Both the position numbers and the translations under genes were made by a program. From Hahella chejuensis KCTC 2396 (lineage in GTDB: Bacteria > Pseudomonadota > Gammaproteobacteria > Pseudomonadales > Oleiphilaceae): a DNA stretch of 64,000 bases. This document shows positions 37,201 through 44,155 of the stretch, piece by piece (within the stretch, counting starts at the first letter, position 1; each line of letters starts with the position of its first letter). Where the stretch lies: NCBI RefSeq assembly GCF_000012985.1, contig NC_007645.1, forward strand, positions 1,302,001 through 1,366,000. Reading direction: 5' to 3'. Under the pieces are notes generated by a model. The model was given only the letters and a program-made list of their open reading frames with translations. It was not told the origin of the DNA and did not search any database.

Positions 37201-37664
37201 AACACCCCCAGACTGGTTCCGTTGAAAACGACCTCGTCCCGCTCAGGAGGCGGTGAGCCGTTATAATCCACGTCGTAGCCGGGCATGATGATGTCCACAG
37301 TGGCGGGAATAACGCCCTGGGCGATCAGGGGGGCGGAGTCAAGCAGATAGCCGTCTCCGTCAACCGGCCCGACAGAGACGTCAATCATCACGTCGATAAT
37401 GAGCGGGTGCTCCGGGCTGGTATTGAACGTACATCCCGTATCCAGTCCTGGACCGTCGTCGGCGAAGAAACTGTCAGTGTCCGGAGGATCGAACGGTGAG
37501 CTGCGGGTCAACAACATCGAGGGGGCGGAGAGCCCGTTCGGCGTGGGCCATACGTCGCCATCCTCTTGTGCGAAGGATGTCTGGATTAACAGACAGCCAA
37601 TCAAAAATACAAAAAAATGAGCTGCAATATACAGGAAGGAAACCGTGCGCTTTTTGTCCACCAT
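34227..37664 (-). CDS. Large exported dockerin protein with transglutaminase-like core
   Basis: An 1145-residue exported protein. Signal peptide about 1-32. An N-terminal beta-rich region runs to about 370. A transglutaminase/cysteine-protease-like block follows with Cys439 (in SDCYVFSDVFENMAATLGI), His502 (FSSHS) and Asp516 (YYDATFNG) in the order and spacing of a C-H-D triad. From about 590 to 1075 four degenerate repeats of about 120 residues occur, each with a DxNxNGxYDxL-type loop and ending in DGPYxVxV. The last 60 residues form a type-I dockerin with two EF-hand-like loops (DIDGDGDVDRDD and DLDGDGMITSLD). It starts at the ATG 37662-37664 after AAGGAG, and precedes the cohesin-like gene on the same strand. 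The triad is inferred from pattern only. Confidence 0.75.
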   Translation of the reverse strand: MVDKKRTVSFLYIAAHFFVFLIGCLLIQTSFAQEDGDVWPTPNGLSAPSMLLTRSSPFDPPDTDSFFADDGPGLDTGCTFNTSPEHPLIIDVMIDVSVGPVDGDGYLLDSAPLIAQGVIPATVDIIMPGYDVDYNGSPPPERDEVVFNGTSLGVLTGDNNVWKLSTFTVSIDNIKFPAPPAPGSPPAPRANRIQINVDTLSTGRWCTAIDWVALILPVEPKVALTLEPTDSNPVRVNNLASNDLIDVIYQQTADASCNLTEVIGPKDDYPFSGPAESGWFGSGEVKIRTRLDACPTGSLPSDAEVEASWSIVGTALHGTEVWSGPEGDMTLTMPDVIGSYDVEFEYKVDGDALPTITRKLFVTKTTPITAGAPRISWYQNATDWASGLIDEADVLEHLLSGGYAYGGLNWRYGYSFGSVAKCHWTQLSADPITCDYSDCYVFSDVFENMAATLGIGGLSAVRTDGRGNGFVTTGAPSLDPAFTGSARPFAGGPYDKYEFSSHSLRKRGFLFPDYYDATFNGIYSAVNEFILWNHNGAVDYDADGGYLETFEGAKVYPVPGANSYDSWGDFKYKAPAPFALLASASNDQGVMMIEPDLSIPGDVEYVTPDSNSDGAYEALIANVRVDIKRAGVYLVMATLHKDGEVIANMPEFESMKFTQDTIGDAPGTYTAELKFSGEQILRAGKNGPYDVKVIAFAEGSTPVQAMLPTPAYAYAQFGEKGSYLTDMTDTAVDTDSDARYDYLEAVVQAKVATAGEYILQGTLMKAGKTVANTTERFALDSGAHSLSLRFLGSTIFRSGEDGPYELVVGLFNADGERQADIGALTQAYHHGEFEGLLDITGSLSDQGVDTNGNGLFEQLKVQFNAELRASGTFLVSAALSNAAGPLAVFMDEVKTFSRGEQTITLNFSGPEINQLQLDGPYFVRVTLRHPDTLKIVDQAAHRDATRTYSHSDFEPISTPGAIVLTGASSDAGVDNNGNGLYDLLRVKVGVSLARSDVYTWSARLVDVKGAEIGFNSKTGSLLKGDAEIEFNFAGLPIGQNGVAGPYYVRGLLMYGSSGGNLVASNVAATKGYAASEFEGYSGPVKGDIDGDGDVDRDDLDEVISARNTPASGSDDPRDLDGDGMITSLDARQLRLLCTRPYCATH

Positions 37665-38005
37665 ATATCCCTTCTCCTTGGTAGATCTTATCGGAGCAGC
37701 GCCTGGGTACAGCGAGCGGCGCCCTGATTTTTATAATCACGTACTTCCACTGCTAGTGTGATGAACTATGACCAGCAGCAAGTCTCAAGCCAGTCAGGGT
37801 TATGGCCTTTATAAATCGAGTAATTGTCATCTTTTGCTGTGTCGTGGATCAGAGCAGGTTGTAAAGTAATCTGACGTGACTGTCTGGAAATCCGAATTCT
37901 GGGAAAGTTCCCAAATGCATGATGGGGGCGCTTCTCAAGCGCGAGAAGAGGAAATAACCAGAGTCAGGGGGAGGCGCCAATTATCCTGACGCCAGATTTG
38001 GCTTT

Positions 38006-38152
38006 ATTAATATGGCAATGATATGGGCATGTTAATAATCAGGCGCATGGATGCGCCTGCGCGGCGGCTAGCCGCGGGAGACAGGGCTTGCCATGTGCAG
38101 GCCCTGTCGTTTCCGACAAATAGAAGGAAGTATTTGTCTGCCTGATTAATAG
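38006..38152 (+). repeat. Multi-hairpin repeat element, copy 2
   Basis: A 147-bp copy of the element at 23433 and 57370, with all the same stems. The GACAGGG stem has one G-T pair replacing G-C. Its right end supplies the stop codon of the DUF2784 gene. The stretch 37665-38005 upstream has no gene or clear signal beyond AT-rich promoter-like sequence. Confidence 0.85.
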
Positions 38153-38574
38153 TGACGGCTCTGTGGCGAATGGGCTTTCCTTCCAGGAGGAAAATATACC
38201 CAGGAGGCCACCACCGCCAAGCCGAACAGGGAGTAAGCCAGGGTGAAGGCCCAGGACGGGGCGTCATAGAAGAGCAGGCGTTGAAACCAGTACTCTATAA
38301 AACCGCCGCTGTATGCGCCGATATTGGCTTGCTCCCGCAACCATACTTCCAGGGTGGTGAGCGGGCAGGCGATACCTAGCCAGGATTCCGCCACAACGAT
38401 TGCAATCGCCGCCAGATGAGCGATTCGGAACCACCAGCCGTTTACCCAACTCCAGTGTCGCCAATTGCCGATAAGAATCAGAACCAGACCTGCGATAACA
38501 AAGGTAGCCACAAACACATGCAGCACCAGCACTGCGTCGGCGAGTAATTGATAAAGCTCTGATTGAGTAGGCAT
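38146..38574 (-). CDS. DUF2784 family membrane protein
   Basis: A 142-residue inner-membrane protein with four membrane segments (about 11-32, 45-65, 85-105, 110-128). It fits DUF2784 (LADAVLVLHVFVATFVIAGL; AESWLGIACPLTTLEVWLR). Function unknown. The final codons (...RHY-stop) lie in the right end of repeat copy 2, so the element's insertion probably replaced the native stop and altered the last residues. Confidence 0.85.
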   Translation of the reverse strand: MPTQSELYQLLADAVLVLHVFVATFVIAGLVLILIGNWRHWSWVNGWWFRIAHLAAIAIVVAESWLGIACPLTTLEVWLREQANIGAYSGGFIEYWFQRLLFYDAPSWAFTLAYSLFGLAVVASWVYFPPGRKAHSPQSRHY

Positions 38575-38674
38575 TAATGAATACCTGAATCCGTGGCCCT
38601 GTCAGTAATATAACCTTTAACACACTGAATATTATGGCAAAATATCCCCGTCGTCCATTCGCCCAGTAAGCGCC

Positions 38675-39610
38675 ATGTCCCGAATTCATCTACGCTCCAG
38701 CCACAAGAACCTGACCAGCCATGTCGGCTTGGCCTTCCGCAAACTGCTCAAAGTGGAGAAGGCGCCCAGTAGCGAGTGGTACGGCAACGTTTTGAGCAAT
38801 TGGCCGAGCAAGGCTTGTCCGAGCATCTGGTCGGGTCTAGTGTGGAGTTGCTGAAGAGGGACTGAGGCTCCGGTCAGCATGGAATCGGGGGCCGCGGTCG
38901 GTTATGTGCGCCTGGATATAGACACCTTTGTGATGGAAACAGCGATACCCGCAAATAAGGCGTGTCACGCACCTGTCAGCAAGTGGATGGTTACACGCCG
39001 ATCGCCGCCTATCTGGGGAGTGAAGGCTGGTGTCAGGGGCTGGATGCGTCCGGGCAAGCAACACAGCATGAAGGACAGCGATGGGTTTTTACGGCGAGTG
39101 TTGCCGCGGGCTCAGGCGCTGACCACAGAGCCCCTGCTGATTTGGCAAGTCAGTGGCTTCTGCAACCAGAAGTATCTTTGGGCGCTACGCCAGCAACGTG
39201 AACAGGCGCGAGCGGATGGATATGTCGTCAAAGGGAATCCCCGTAGCGAAGGCCGGGATATGGCCTTTTGTGTCCAATTGGCGGAAGGACAATGACGAGA
39301 GGTCCGCGAGGGTAAGCGGGAAGCCTTTTGGGTGGAATATGTGGAATGTCGGCATGATGGGGACAGCTGGGTAGAACGGCGAGTCATTAGTGAGATTAAA
39401 AGTGATCTGTATCTGGAGCGATTATCTTCGGACAAGTTTGCGGTAAACGACTTGGTGTTACGGCTGGCGATGTTGGCATATAGCTCTCTACGTCTGCTGG
39501 GGCAACTGGGGATGACCGGGACGTTGAGTCCGGTCCGACACCCGGCGGAACGGCGCTGTTTGAAGACGTGTTACAGGAATTCATGTACTGGGCGAACTGA
39601 ACCAAAGCGC
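38675..39610 (+). pseudogene. Decayed IS1380-type transposase
   Basis: Fragments in three shifting frames resemble one IS1380-family transposase. The start is MSRIHLRSSHKNLTSHVGLA (38675). The middle has GYTPIAAYLGSEGWC, then LRPGKQHSMKDSDGFLRRVL and a SGFCNQKY segment. Near 39390-39500 comes ISEIKSDLYLERLSSDKFAV, then LVLRLAMLAYSSLRLLGQLG. Near 39590 it ends VLQEFMYWAN-stop. Several frameshifts and stops make it inactive. Family call is by remembered motif pattern (HSQKE-like, FHSE.K.DL.LERLPS). Confidence 0.6.
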
Positions 39611-39868
39611 CTGGCTGTGGATTGGAAGCTTTCATAATGGTACAGATACACTTGAGGCGTGCGCCTCGGGATAGAAATGAATTTAAAGCAGAAGGATGCA
39701 ACGAAAGAGTCGACGAAGATGGCCGAGGGGCCCCTGTCCGGGCAGCTGAAAATGCCCCAATATGAGCCGGTTTTGAGCGATGCTAATGGAGCTAAAGCCG
39801 CGGTGAGATAGGGAAGTTGGCTTGGTGCTGATCGAAAATCAGAGCGCTAGAAGCTGTTATTAACCCAC

Positions 39869-40712
39869 TCAATTCATAGACACCCCTGAAGCCGCCAATG
39901 CCTTCATCGCCGTCGGTAGCATCAGGCACACGAATGCAATGAAGTGAAAGCCCGCCAGTACGGTCGACAGACGCTCATAATCCCGGCTCAACCGCCGAAA
40001 GCGCGCCATCCAGCCAAAGCTGCGTTCCACCACCCAACGCCGCGGCAGCAAAATAAAGCCCTTCTTCGCCTCAGTGTGCTTGACCTCCTCTAACCGAATG
40101 CCATGCTGTTCGGCTTGCCGGGCCGCCGATTCGCCGGTATAGCCTTGATCGACGAAGGCCACTTCCACCGACTCGCCCGTCACTTTCTGCACCTGCTCAG
40201 CCAGAGCCGCCACCTGATCCTGGTCCTGCTCGTTAGCAGGTGGGATCCGCAACGCCAGCAACTGCCCCAGCGTATCGACCGCCAGATGCACTTTTGAACC
40301 CTTGCGGCGCTTGGCGCCATCGTAACCGGCGCGCGCCCCGCTTTCCGGTGTCGACTGTAAAGTCCGGCTGTCGAGGATCATGGCGCTGGGCTGGGCTGGG
40401 CTGGGCGTTGCGTTTGTCAGCAATCCGGATCAACTCGCGCAAATCATGCAACAAGGCTTCAAACACGCCCGCTTCAATCCAGCGGCGGGTTTGCTGGTAT
40501 ACGACCTGCCAGGGCGGCAGGTCGTGCGGCATCTGGCGCCAGAGCAAACCGCCCCGGGCAATATAACGAAGGGCGTTAAAGACCTCGCGCAAGTCGTGCA
40601 CGCGGTGCGCGGAAGATTCGGGCATCAGCGCCAGATAGGGCGCTACAAAAGCCCATTCTTCATCGCTGACATTGGTTGGATAAGGTTTTCGAGTGATCGT
40701 CTGCATCCACAA
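39869..40712 (-). CDS. IS5-family transposase in two frames
   Basis: The N-terminal frame (40233-40712, 159 codons; [33 protein letters not shown]) and the C-terminal frame (39869-40423; [54 protein letters not shown]) together form one full IS5/IS427-group transposase. The frames separate at a run of four GCTGG units (40385-40406). One more or two fewer 5-bp units would restore a single frame. It is either broken or expressed by +1 frameshifting. Confidence 0.75.
40385..40406. repeat. Pentanucleotide tandem repeat inside the transposase
   Basis: GCTGG repeated 4.4 times, 22 bp, exactly where the two transposase frames meet. Length change by slippage would toggle the reading frame. Confidence 0.85.
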
Positions 40713-40805
40713 ATGATAACCGAATCAACCGCTCATGATAGCCACTGCGTGGCAAGACGATCGAAAATATTCGAGTGTTCAGAAATTGTTCGGGTTAATA
40801 ACAGC

Positions 40806-40993
40806 CTCCAGGGAAAATCCGGCGTTACGCCCCAATGAAATCAACGCAAGTCACCTGCGTCGTAAACCCTGCGCAGGCCATGTCTGCCTATGGGCTGGAT
40901 AAGCTGCTTCTCCTCGTAAAAACGCAAGGTGGAAGCGGGCAGTCCAGATAGCTTGACGACCTCGCCGATATCCATGTTTTTTCTGTCCGGCAT
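40806..40993 (-). pseudogene. Truncated MerR-family regulator
   Basis: The ATG at 40991-40993 opens a MerR HTH domain (MDIGEVVKLSGLPASTLRFY, then EEKQLIQPIGRHGLRRVYDA) that stops at TGA 40841-40843 after 50 residues. In the next frame the expected continuation LISLGRNAGFSLEA runs straight into the IS5 end. So the gene carries a small deletion/frameshift and has lost its effector-binding half to the IS. Its operator remains intact between it and tpm. Confidence 0.75.
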
Positions 40994-40999
40994 TTATGC

Positions 41000-41030
41000 T
41001 TGACCTCAAGTCGACTTGAGCTTGTATGCA
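41000..41030 (+). promoter_or_regulatory. MerR-type promoter/operator
   Basis: A -35 TTGACC (41000-41005) and -10 TATGCA (41025-41030) are spaced by 19 bp. A perfect palindrome CTCAAGTCGACTTGAG (41005-41020) occupies the spacer. Long spacer plus central dyad is the hallmark of MerR/SoxR-controlled promoters; it points toward tpm. Confidence 0.7.
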
Positions 41031-41113
41031 ATCTCCACACATTCGAAGGGGGAACGTGTAGTCTTGTTATATATCGGCGCGATGTTCCTTTATCGGCTAC
41101 AAGAGGAATCATT

Positions 41114-41752
41114 ATGGATGCAAATTTCTGGCATGAGAGATGGGCGGAAAACAGTATCGCCTTTCATCAATGCGAAGCCAATCCACTGTTGGTGGCTCAT
41201 TTTAACAGGCTGGATCTGGCCAAGGGCAGTCGTGTGTTTGTGCCTTTGTGCGGTAAAACCTTGGACATCTCCTGGTTACTCTCGCAAGGTCATCGCGTGG
41301 TTGGCTGTGAGCTAAGTGAAATGGCCATTGAGCAGTTTTTCAAGGAACTGGGCGTGACGCCTGCAATATCAGAAATCGTCGCGGGCAAACGCTACAGCGC
41401 AGAGAACCTGGATATTATCGTTGGTGACTTCTTCGATCTAACCGTTGAAACACTAGGGCATGTCGACGCCACCTACGATCGCGCCGCTCTGGTGGCGCTA
41501 CCGAAACCCATGCGGGACAGCTACGCCAAACACCTTATGGCGCTCACCAATAACGCCCCCCAACTCATGCTCTGCTATCAGTACGATCAAACCCAAATGG
41601 AAGGCCCTCCATTTTCGATAAGCGCCGAAGAAGTTCAACATCACTACGCCGACAGCTATGCGTTAACAGCACTTGCAACGGTTGGAGTTGAAGGCGGCTT
41701 GAGAGAGTTGAATGAAGTGTCGGAGACGGTTTGGTTGTTGGAGAGCAGGTGA
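41114..41752 (+). CDS. tpm: Thiopurine S-methyltransferase
   Basis: A 212-residue SAM-dependent methyltransferase of the bacterial TPMT family, which methylates thiopurines and, in several bacteria, selenium or tellurium compounds. Typical blocks are FWHERWAENSIAFHQCEANPLL, VFVPLCGKTLDISWLLSQGH (SAM site), VVGCELSEMAIEQFF and DRAALVALP. The ATG at 41114 follows AAGAGG. Expression is probably from the MerR-type promoter at 41000-41030, whose regulator is now broken. Confidence 0.9.
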   Translation: MDANFWHERWAENSIAFHQCEANPLLVAHFNRLDLAKGSRVFVPLCGKTLDISWLLSQGHRVVGCELSEMAIEQFFKELGVTPAISEIVAGKRYSAENLDIIVGDFFDLTVETLGHVDATYDRAALVALPKPMRDSYAKHLMALTNNAPQLMLCYQYDQTQMEGPPFSISAEEVQHHYADSYALTALATVGVEGGLRELNEVSETVWLLESR

Positions 41753-41899
41753 GCGCTTTATGTAGGCAGTGAGGAGCCAGCTTGTCTGGCGCTTGCTGCT
41801 CAGTTTGCGCCTCAACTTTGGGTGATGAATTAAATTGCAGGAATAATTGAGGTAGAGTGGCGCCATTTAGTGAACGGACGTAATAGCAAGGAACTGAAA

Positions 41900-41953
41900 A
41901 TGGCGCATCTTTCGCGTTCAGTAGTCACATTTAGAGTCTTCGGTGATGACTGA
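41900..41953 (+). pseudogene. N-terminal fragment resembling DUF4279
   Basis: AAGGA precedes an ATG that opens MAHLSRSVVTFRVFGDD and then stops. This matches the beginning of DUF4279 proteins (SVVTFRVFGDDL...), after which the sequence diverges at TGATCCTGTCCAC, possibly an IS end. A similar TGACCTGTCCCC lies at about 42047. The rest of 41753-42194 shows no gene. Confidence 0.35.
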
Positions 41954-42194
41954 TCCTGTCCACAAAGATTAGACGCGTCATTAAGCGATTTTCGATGCTT
42001 CATAACTCTCTAAGCTGAGATACCCGTTTGCGCTGTGTAACCTGACCTGTCCCCAGGCTAGCATTTTCCTGTCGTTCCACTCAGTAGAATTGGCCTGAAA
42101 TATTTAAGCTATGGTTTTGAGCAATTCCTGAACTCATTAATAAAACCAGCGTTTTATTAACCCTGCCGTGGCTTTATAGCTAGGGTGTTCTCGT

Positions 42195-42215
42195 TTGTAC
42201 GTCATTGACGTACAA
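42195..42215. promoter_or_regulatory. Palindromic operator of the XRE/nucleotidyltransferase pair
   Basis: A perfect inverted repeat with 10-bp arms TTGTACGTCA and TGACGTACAA around a single T, 37 nt before the first ATG. Such TGTACGTCA dyads are typical autoregulatory operators of toxin-antitoxin loci with HTH antitoxins. Confidence 0.7.
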
Positions 42216-42251
42216 TGTGCCAAAACTCAGTTTAATCTGCTGGAGAGGCAA

Positions 42252-42827
42252 ATGATGAATAGTGAAATTAGCGGAGCGAGGCTAAAAGCCGGTCTATCTC
42301 AAAGAGACTTTGCTAAGGCGTTGCAAATTTCTGTTAGGACATTGCAGGAGTGGGAGCAAAATCGGAGGTCGCCTTCCGGCTCTGCCAAAGCTTTAGTCAA
42401 AATCGCTATTAAACATCCAGAAATTATTCGAGAAAGCTTCGAAGCTCAGAATGCATCCCAAAAAAGAGCCACTCAAGTGCTTGATAAGATGAAGGATTAT
42501 CTACTGTCAGGTGATGAAATTTCTTTCTCTGATTTAGTTCTCGACTGGTATAGGGAAGGACTGGAATGTGATGTCGTCCCAAAACCGGTAGAGACGGATA
42601 AATTAAGCCTAGCTATCAAAGCAAGTATATTGGAACGGCTTGTAGAGGTGCTAAACGCTCCACCTCACAACAGCTCTCAAAAAATACCTTCATGGTGTAA
42701 AGAAATTGGTGCAGTAGAAAGTATTGTGAAGCTTCAAAGCGATAGGCTTTTAGAGGATGAGCAATTTTGTCCGCCATTCGAAAAAAGAAATTTATTGGTA
42801 GCGAAGAATTTCATGTTTTTTATTTAA
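42252..42827 (+). CDS. XRE-type HTH protein fused to an antitoxin-like domain
   Basis: A 191-residue protein. Residues 6-65 are a HigA/NadS-like helix-turn-helix (ISGARLKAGLSQRDFAKALQ, ISVRTLQEWEQNRRSPSGSA, KHPEIIRESF). This module normally forms a complete antitoxin. Here it continues into about 125 residues (FSDLVLDWYREGLECDVVPK ... PPFEKRNLLVAKNFMFFI) that resemble the separate small protein usually encoded before DUF6036 nucleotidyltransferases. Start 42252 (or 42255) follows GGAGAGGC; the open frame's earlier TTG start lies inside the operator. Next gene follows after 15 nt. Probable antitoxin and autorepressor. Confidence 0.7.
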   Translation: MMNSEISGARLKAGLSQRDFAKALQISVRTLQEWEQNRRSPSGSAKALVKIAIKHPEIIRESFEAQNASQKRATQVLDKMKDYLLSGDEISFSDLVLDWYREGLECDVVPKPVETDKLSLAIKASILERLVEVLNAPPHNSSQKIPSWCKEIGAVESIVKLQSDRLLEDEQFCPPFEKRNLLVAKNFMFFI

Positions 42828-42842
42828 CCGAGGAATCTTATT

Positions 42843-43421
42843 TTGAAAAAATATTACGACCCAGGTAACGGCACTCTTTCTAAAGAAGTCATTGAGAAAG
42901 CACTATCACGACTCGCCCAACTATTAAAAGAACGAAATCGCCGAGTAGAGCTAGTAGCTGCTGGTGGAGTGATTAGTGTTCTGATGTTTGGAAGCAGACG
43001 TATGACACGAGATATCGATGTCATCATTCCCCCTAAAGATAAAGAACTAATTAGTGAGTTAGTGGACCAAGTCGCGGAAGAGCAAAAGTTACCAAAGGGG
43101 CAGCACGCTTGGCTTAATGACGGCGTTTCCTTTTTTGGATTACAAACCAAGAGCAATAAGCAAATTTTCATGCACCCAAATTTAGTTGTATATACTGCGA
43201 GTTGGTATGAACTATTGGGAATGAAGCTTAGTGGAGCGTGGCGTCGGGACGCGGATTATCATGATGCTGTCCATATATTACGCCAAATTGGGAACAACAA
43301 TAAAAGTCAGACTCTTGTCATGTCCATGAAATATAGAAATTTTTCCCCATATGTTGATGACGAGACATTCACTAAGCGGTTCAACCGCACTTGGACAGAT
43401 GCATTTGACGATTTTGATTAA
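42843..43421 (+). CDS. Nucleotidyltransferase-fold protein (DUF6036-like), likely toxin
   Basis: A 192-residue protein with a minimal nucleotidyltransferase core: GG at 41-42, GS at 50-51 and the metal-binding D57-x-D59 (FGSRRMTRDIDVI). A later helical region includes SWYELLGMKLSGAWRRDADYHD, resembling AbiEii/MenA-type and DUF6036 enzymes. TTG start at 42843 with GAGGAA upstream. The paired HTH gene and palindromic operator make a type II-like toxin-antitoxin or phage-defence role likely, acting by nucleotidylation of an RNA or protein target. The target is unknown. Confidence 0.7.
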   Translation: MKKYYDPGNGTLSKEVIEKALSRLAQLLKERNRRVELVAAGGVISVLMFGSRRMTRDIDVIIPPKDKELISELVDQVAEEQKLPKGQHAWLNDGVSFFGLQTKSNKQIFMHPNLVVYTASWYELLGMKLSGAWRRDADYHDAVHILRQIGNNNKSQTLVMSMKYRNFSPYVDDETFTKRFNRTWTDAFDDFD

Positions 43422-43468
43422 TAGGTGGATAGTTCAGAAATGCTGATGTGGCTGTAAGCTAATATTTA

Positions 43469-43780
43469 ATGGCAATGGATGATATAGACAATGATACCAT
43501 GATAGTTTCATTGAAAGCCGTTTATGAAAATATAGATAGATTTAAAGCATTGCTTGAATCGGAATCGCTCAGCGATCGGGAAAATGTTATAGGACTAATC
43601 ATATCATATGTAGAAAGAGTTAAATATGTTATCGAAGAAGCGAGAGAGGGCCTTCGTCCAAACGCTCCTGCTCTAGATTGGTATTTTTTGGTTTGTAAGG
43701 TACTCAATTGTCGCTTCCTCAGTGTTAATGTGGACCTCCTCTTTTTCACTTTTCCAGTACCTGATATGGCCAACGGATAG
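43469..43780 (+). CDS. Hypothetical protein, possibly truncated
   Basis: A 103-codon frame. The first 60 residues (MIVSLKAVYENIDRFKALLE, DRENVIGLIISYVERVKYVI) look like a real helical protein. The rest is Cys- and Phe-rich and antisense to the GIY-YIG gene's 3' end (43673-43780), so the gene may have lost its true C-terminus. No family recognised. It may begin at 43469 or 43475. Confidence 0.4.
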   Translation: MAMDDIDNDTMIVSLKAVYENIDRFKALLESESLSDRENVIGLIISYVERVKYVIEEAREGLRPNAPALDWYFLVCKVLNCRFLSVNVDLLFFTFPVPDMANG

Positions 43781-44155
43781 TATGTTTTGTCCACAATTTT
43801 CAATATGAAGGTATATGCCCGCTTCAAGTCTGCATCGATACCATTTGTCGTTGCGAGGATCTCCGGTCAATGGTATGTTGGCATAGAATATATATAACTC
43901 CTCGGCGAATCTTTGGTTAAACTCTCTGGCGTCTATATGGGAAAATCTGGGTACCATTCCTTCTCCAGCGCGATGCATTAGGATTTTTGTATTTGATTTT
44001 AATGATTCGATGCAATGCCCTGTGTAATCTCCGTTTAAATGCCTCTTTAAGTGTTCCCTCAATCGATAGTTGATATCCTGTGCTTCACCTACGTAAGTAG
44101 CAAAATAAAAATTTCCTAATAAAATAGGCGACTTACGACCACTCAATCTGATCAT
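43673..44155 (-). pseudogene. GIY-YIG nuclease-like gene, 3' part (split by IS630)
   Basis: This frame (about 160 residues) carries FYFATYVGEAQDINYRLREH, the YIG half of a GIY-YIG domain plus the following Arg helix, and a longer C-terminal domain (FNQRFAEELYIFYANIPLTG). The GIY half, GVYLWCIK, lies on the other side of the IS630 element at 45179-45322. The two parts together make a credible nuclease-like protein. Interrupted, so presumably inactive. Confidence 0.7.

Larger units (their letters stand above)
39853..40805 (-). mobile_element. IS5-type insertion sequence
   Basis: A 953-bp element bounded by perfect 14-bp inverted repeats: GCTGTTATTAACCC at 39853-39866 and its complement at 40792-40805. 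It encodes a split DDE transposase on the minus strand. No target duplication is visible at the two ends, which suggests a flanking deletion after insertion. The right end interrupts a MerR-type gene. Confidence 0.8.

Noticed and set aside
42195..42251. Earlier TTG start for the XRE protein
   Set aside because: It would begin inside the palindromic operator and adds residues not typical of the HTH family; ATG at 42252 has a good ribosome site.
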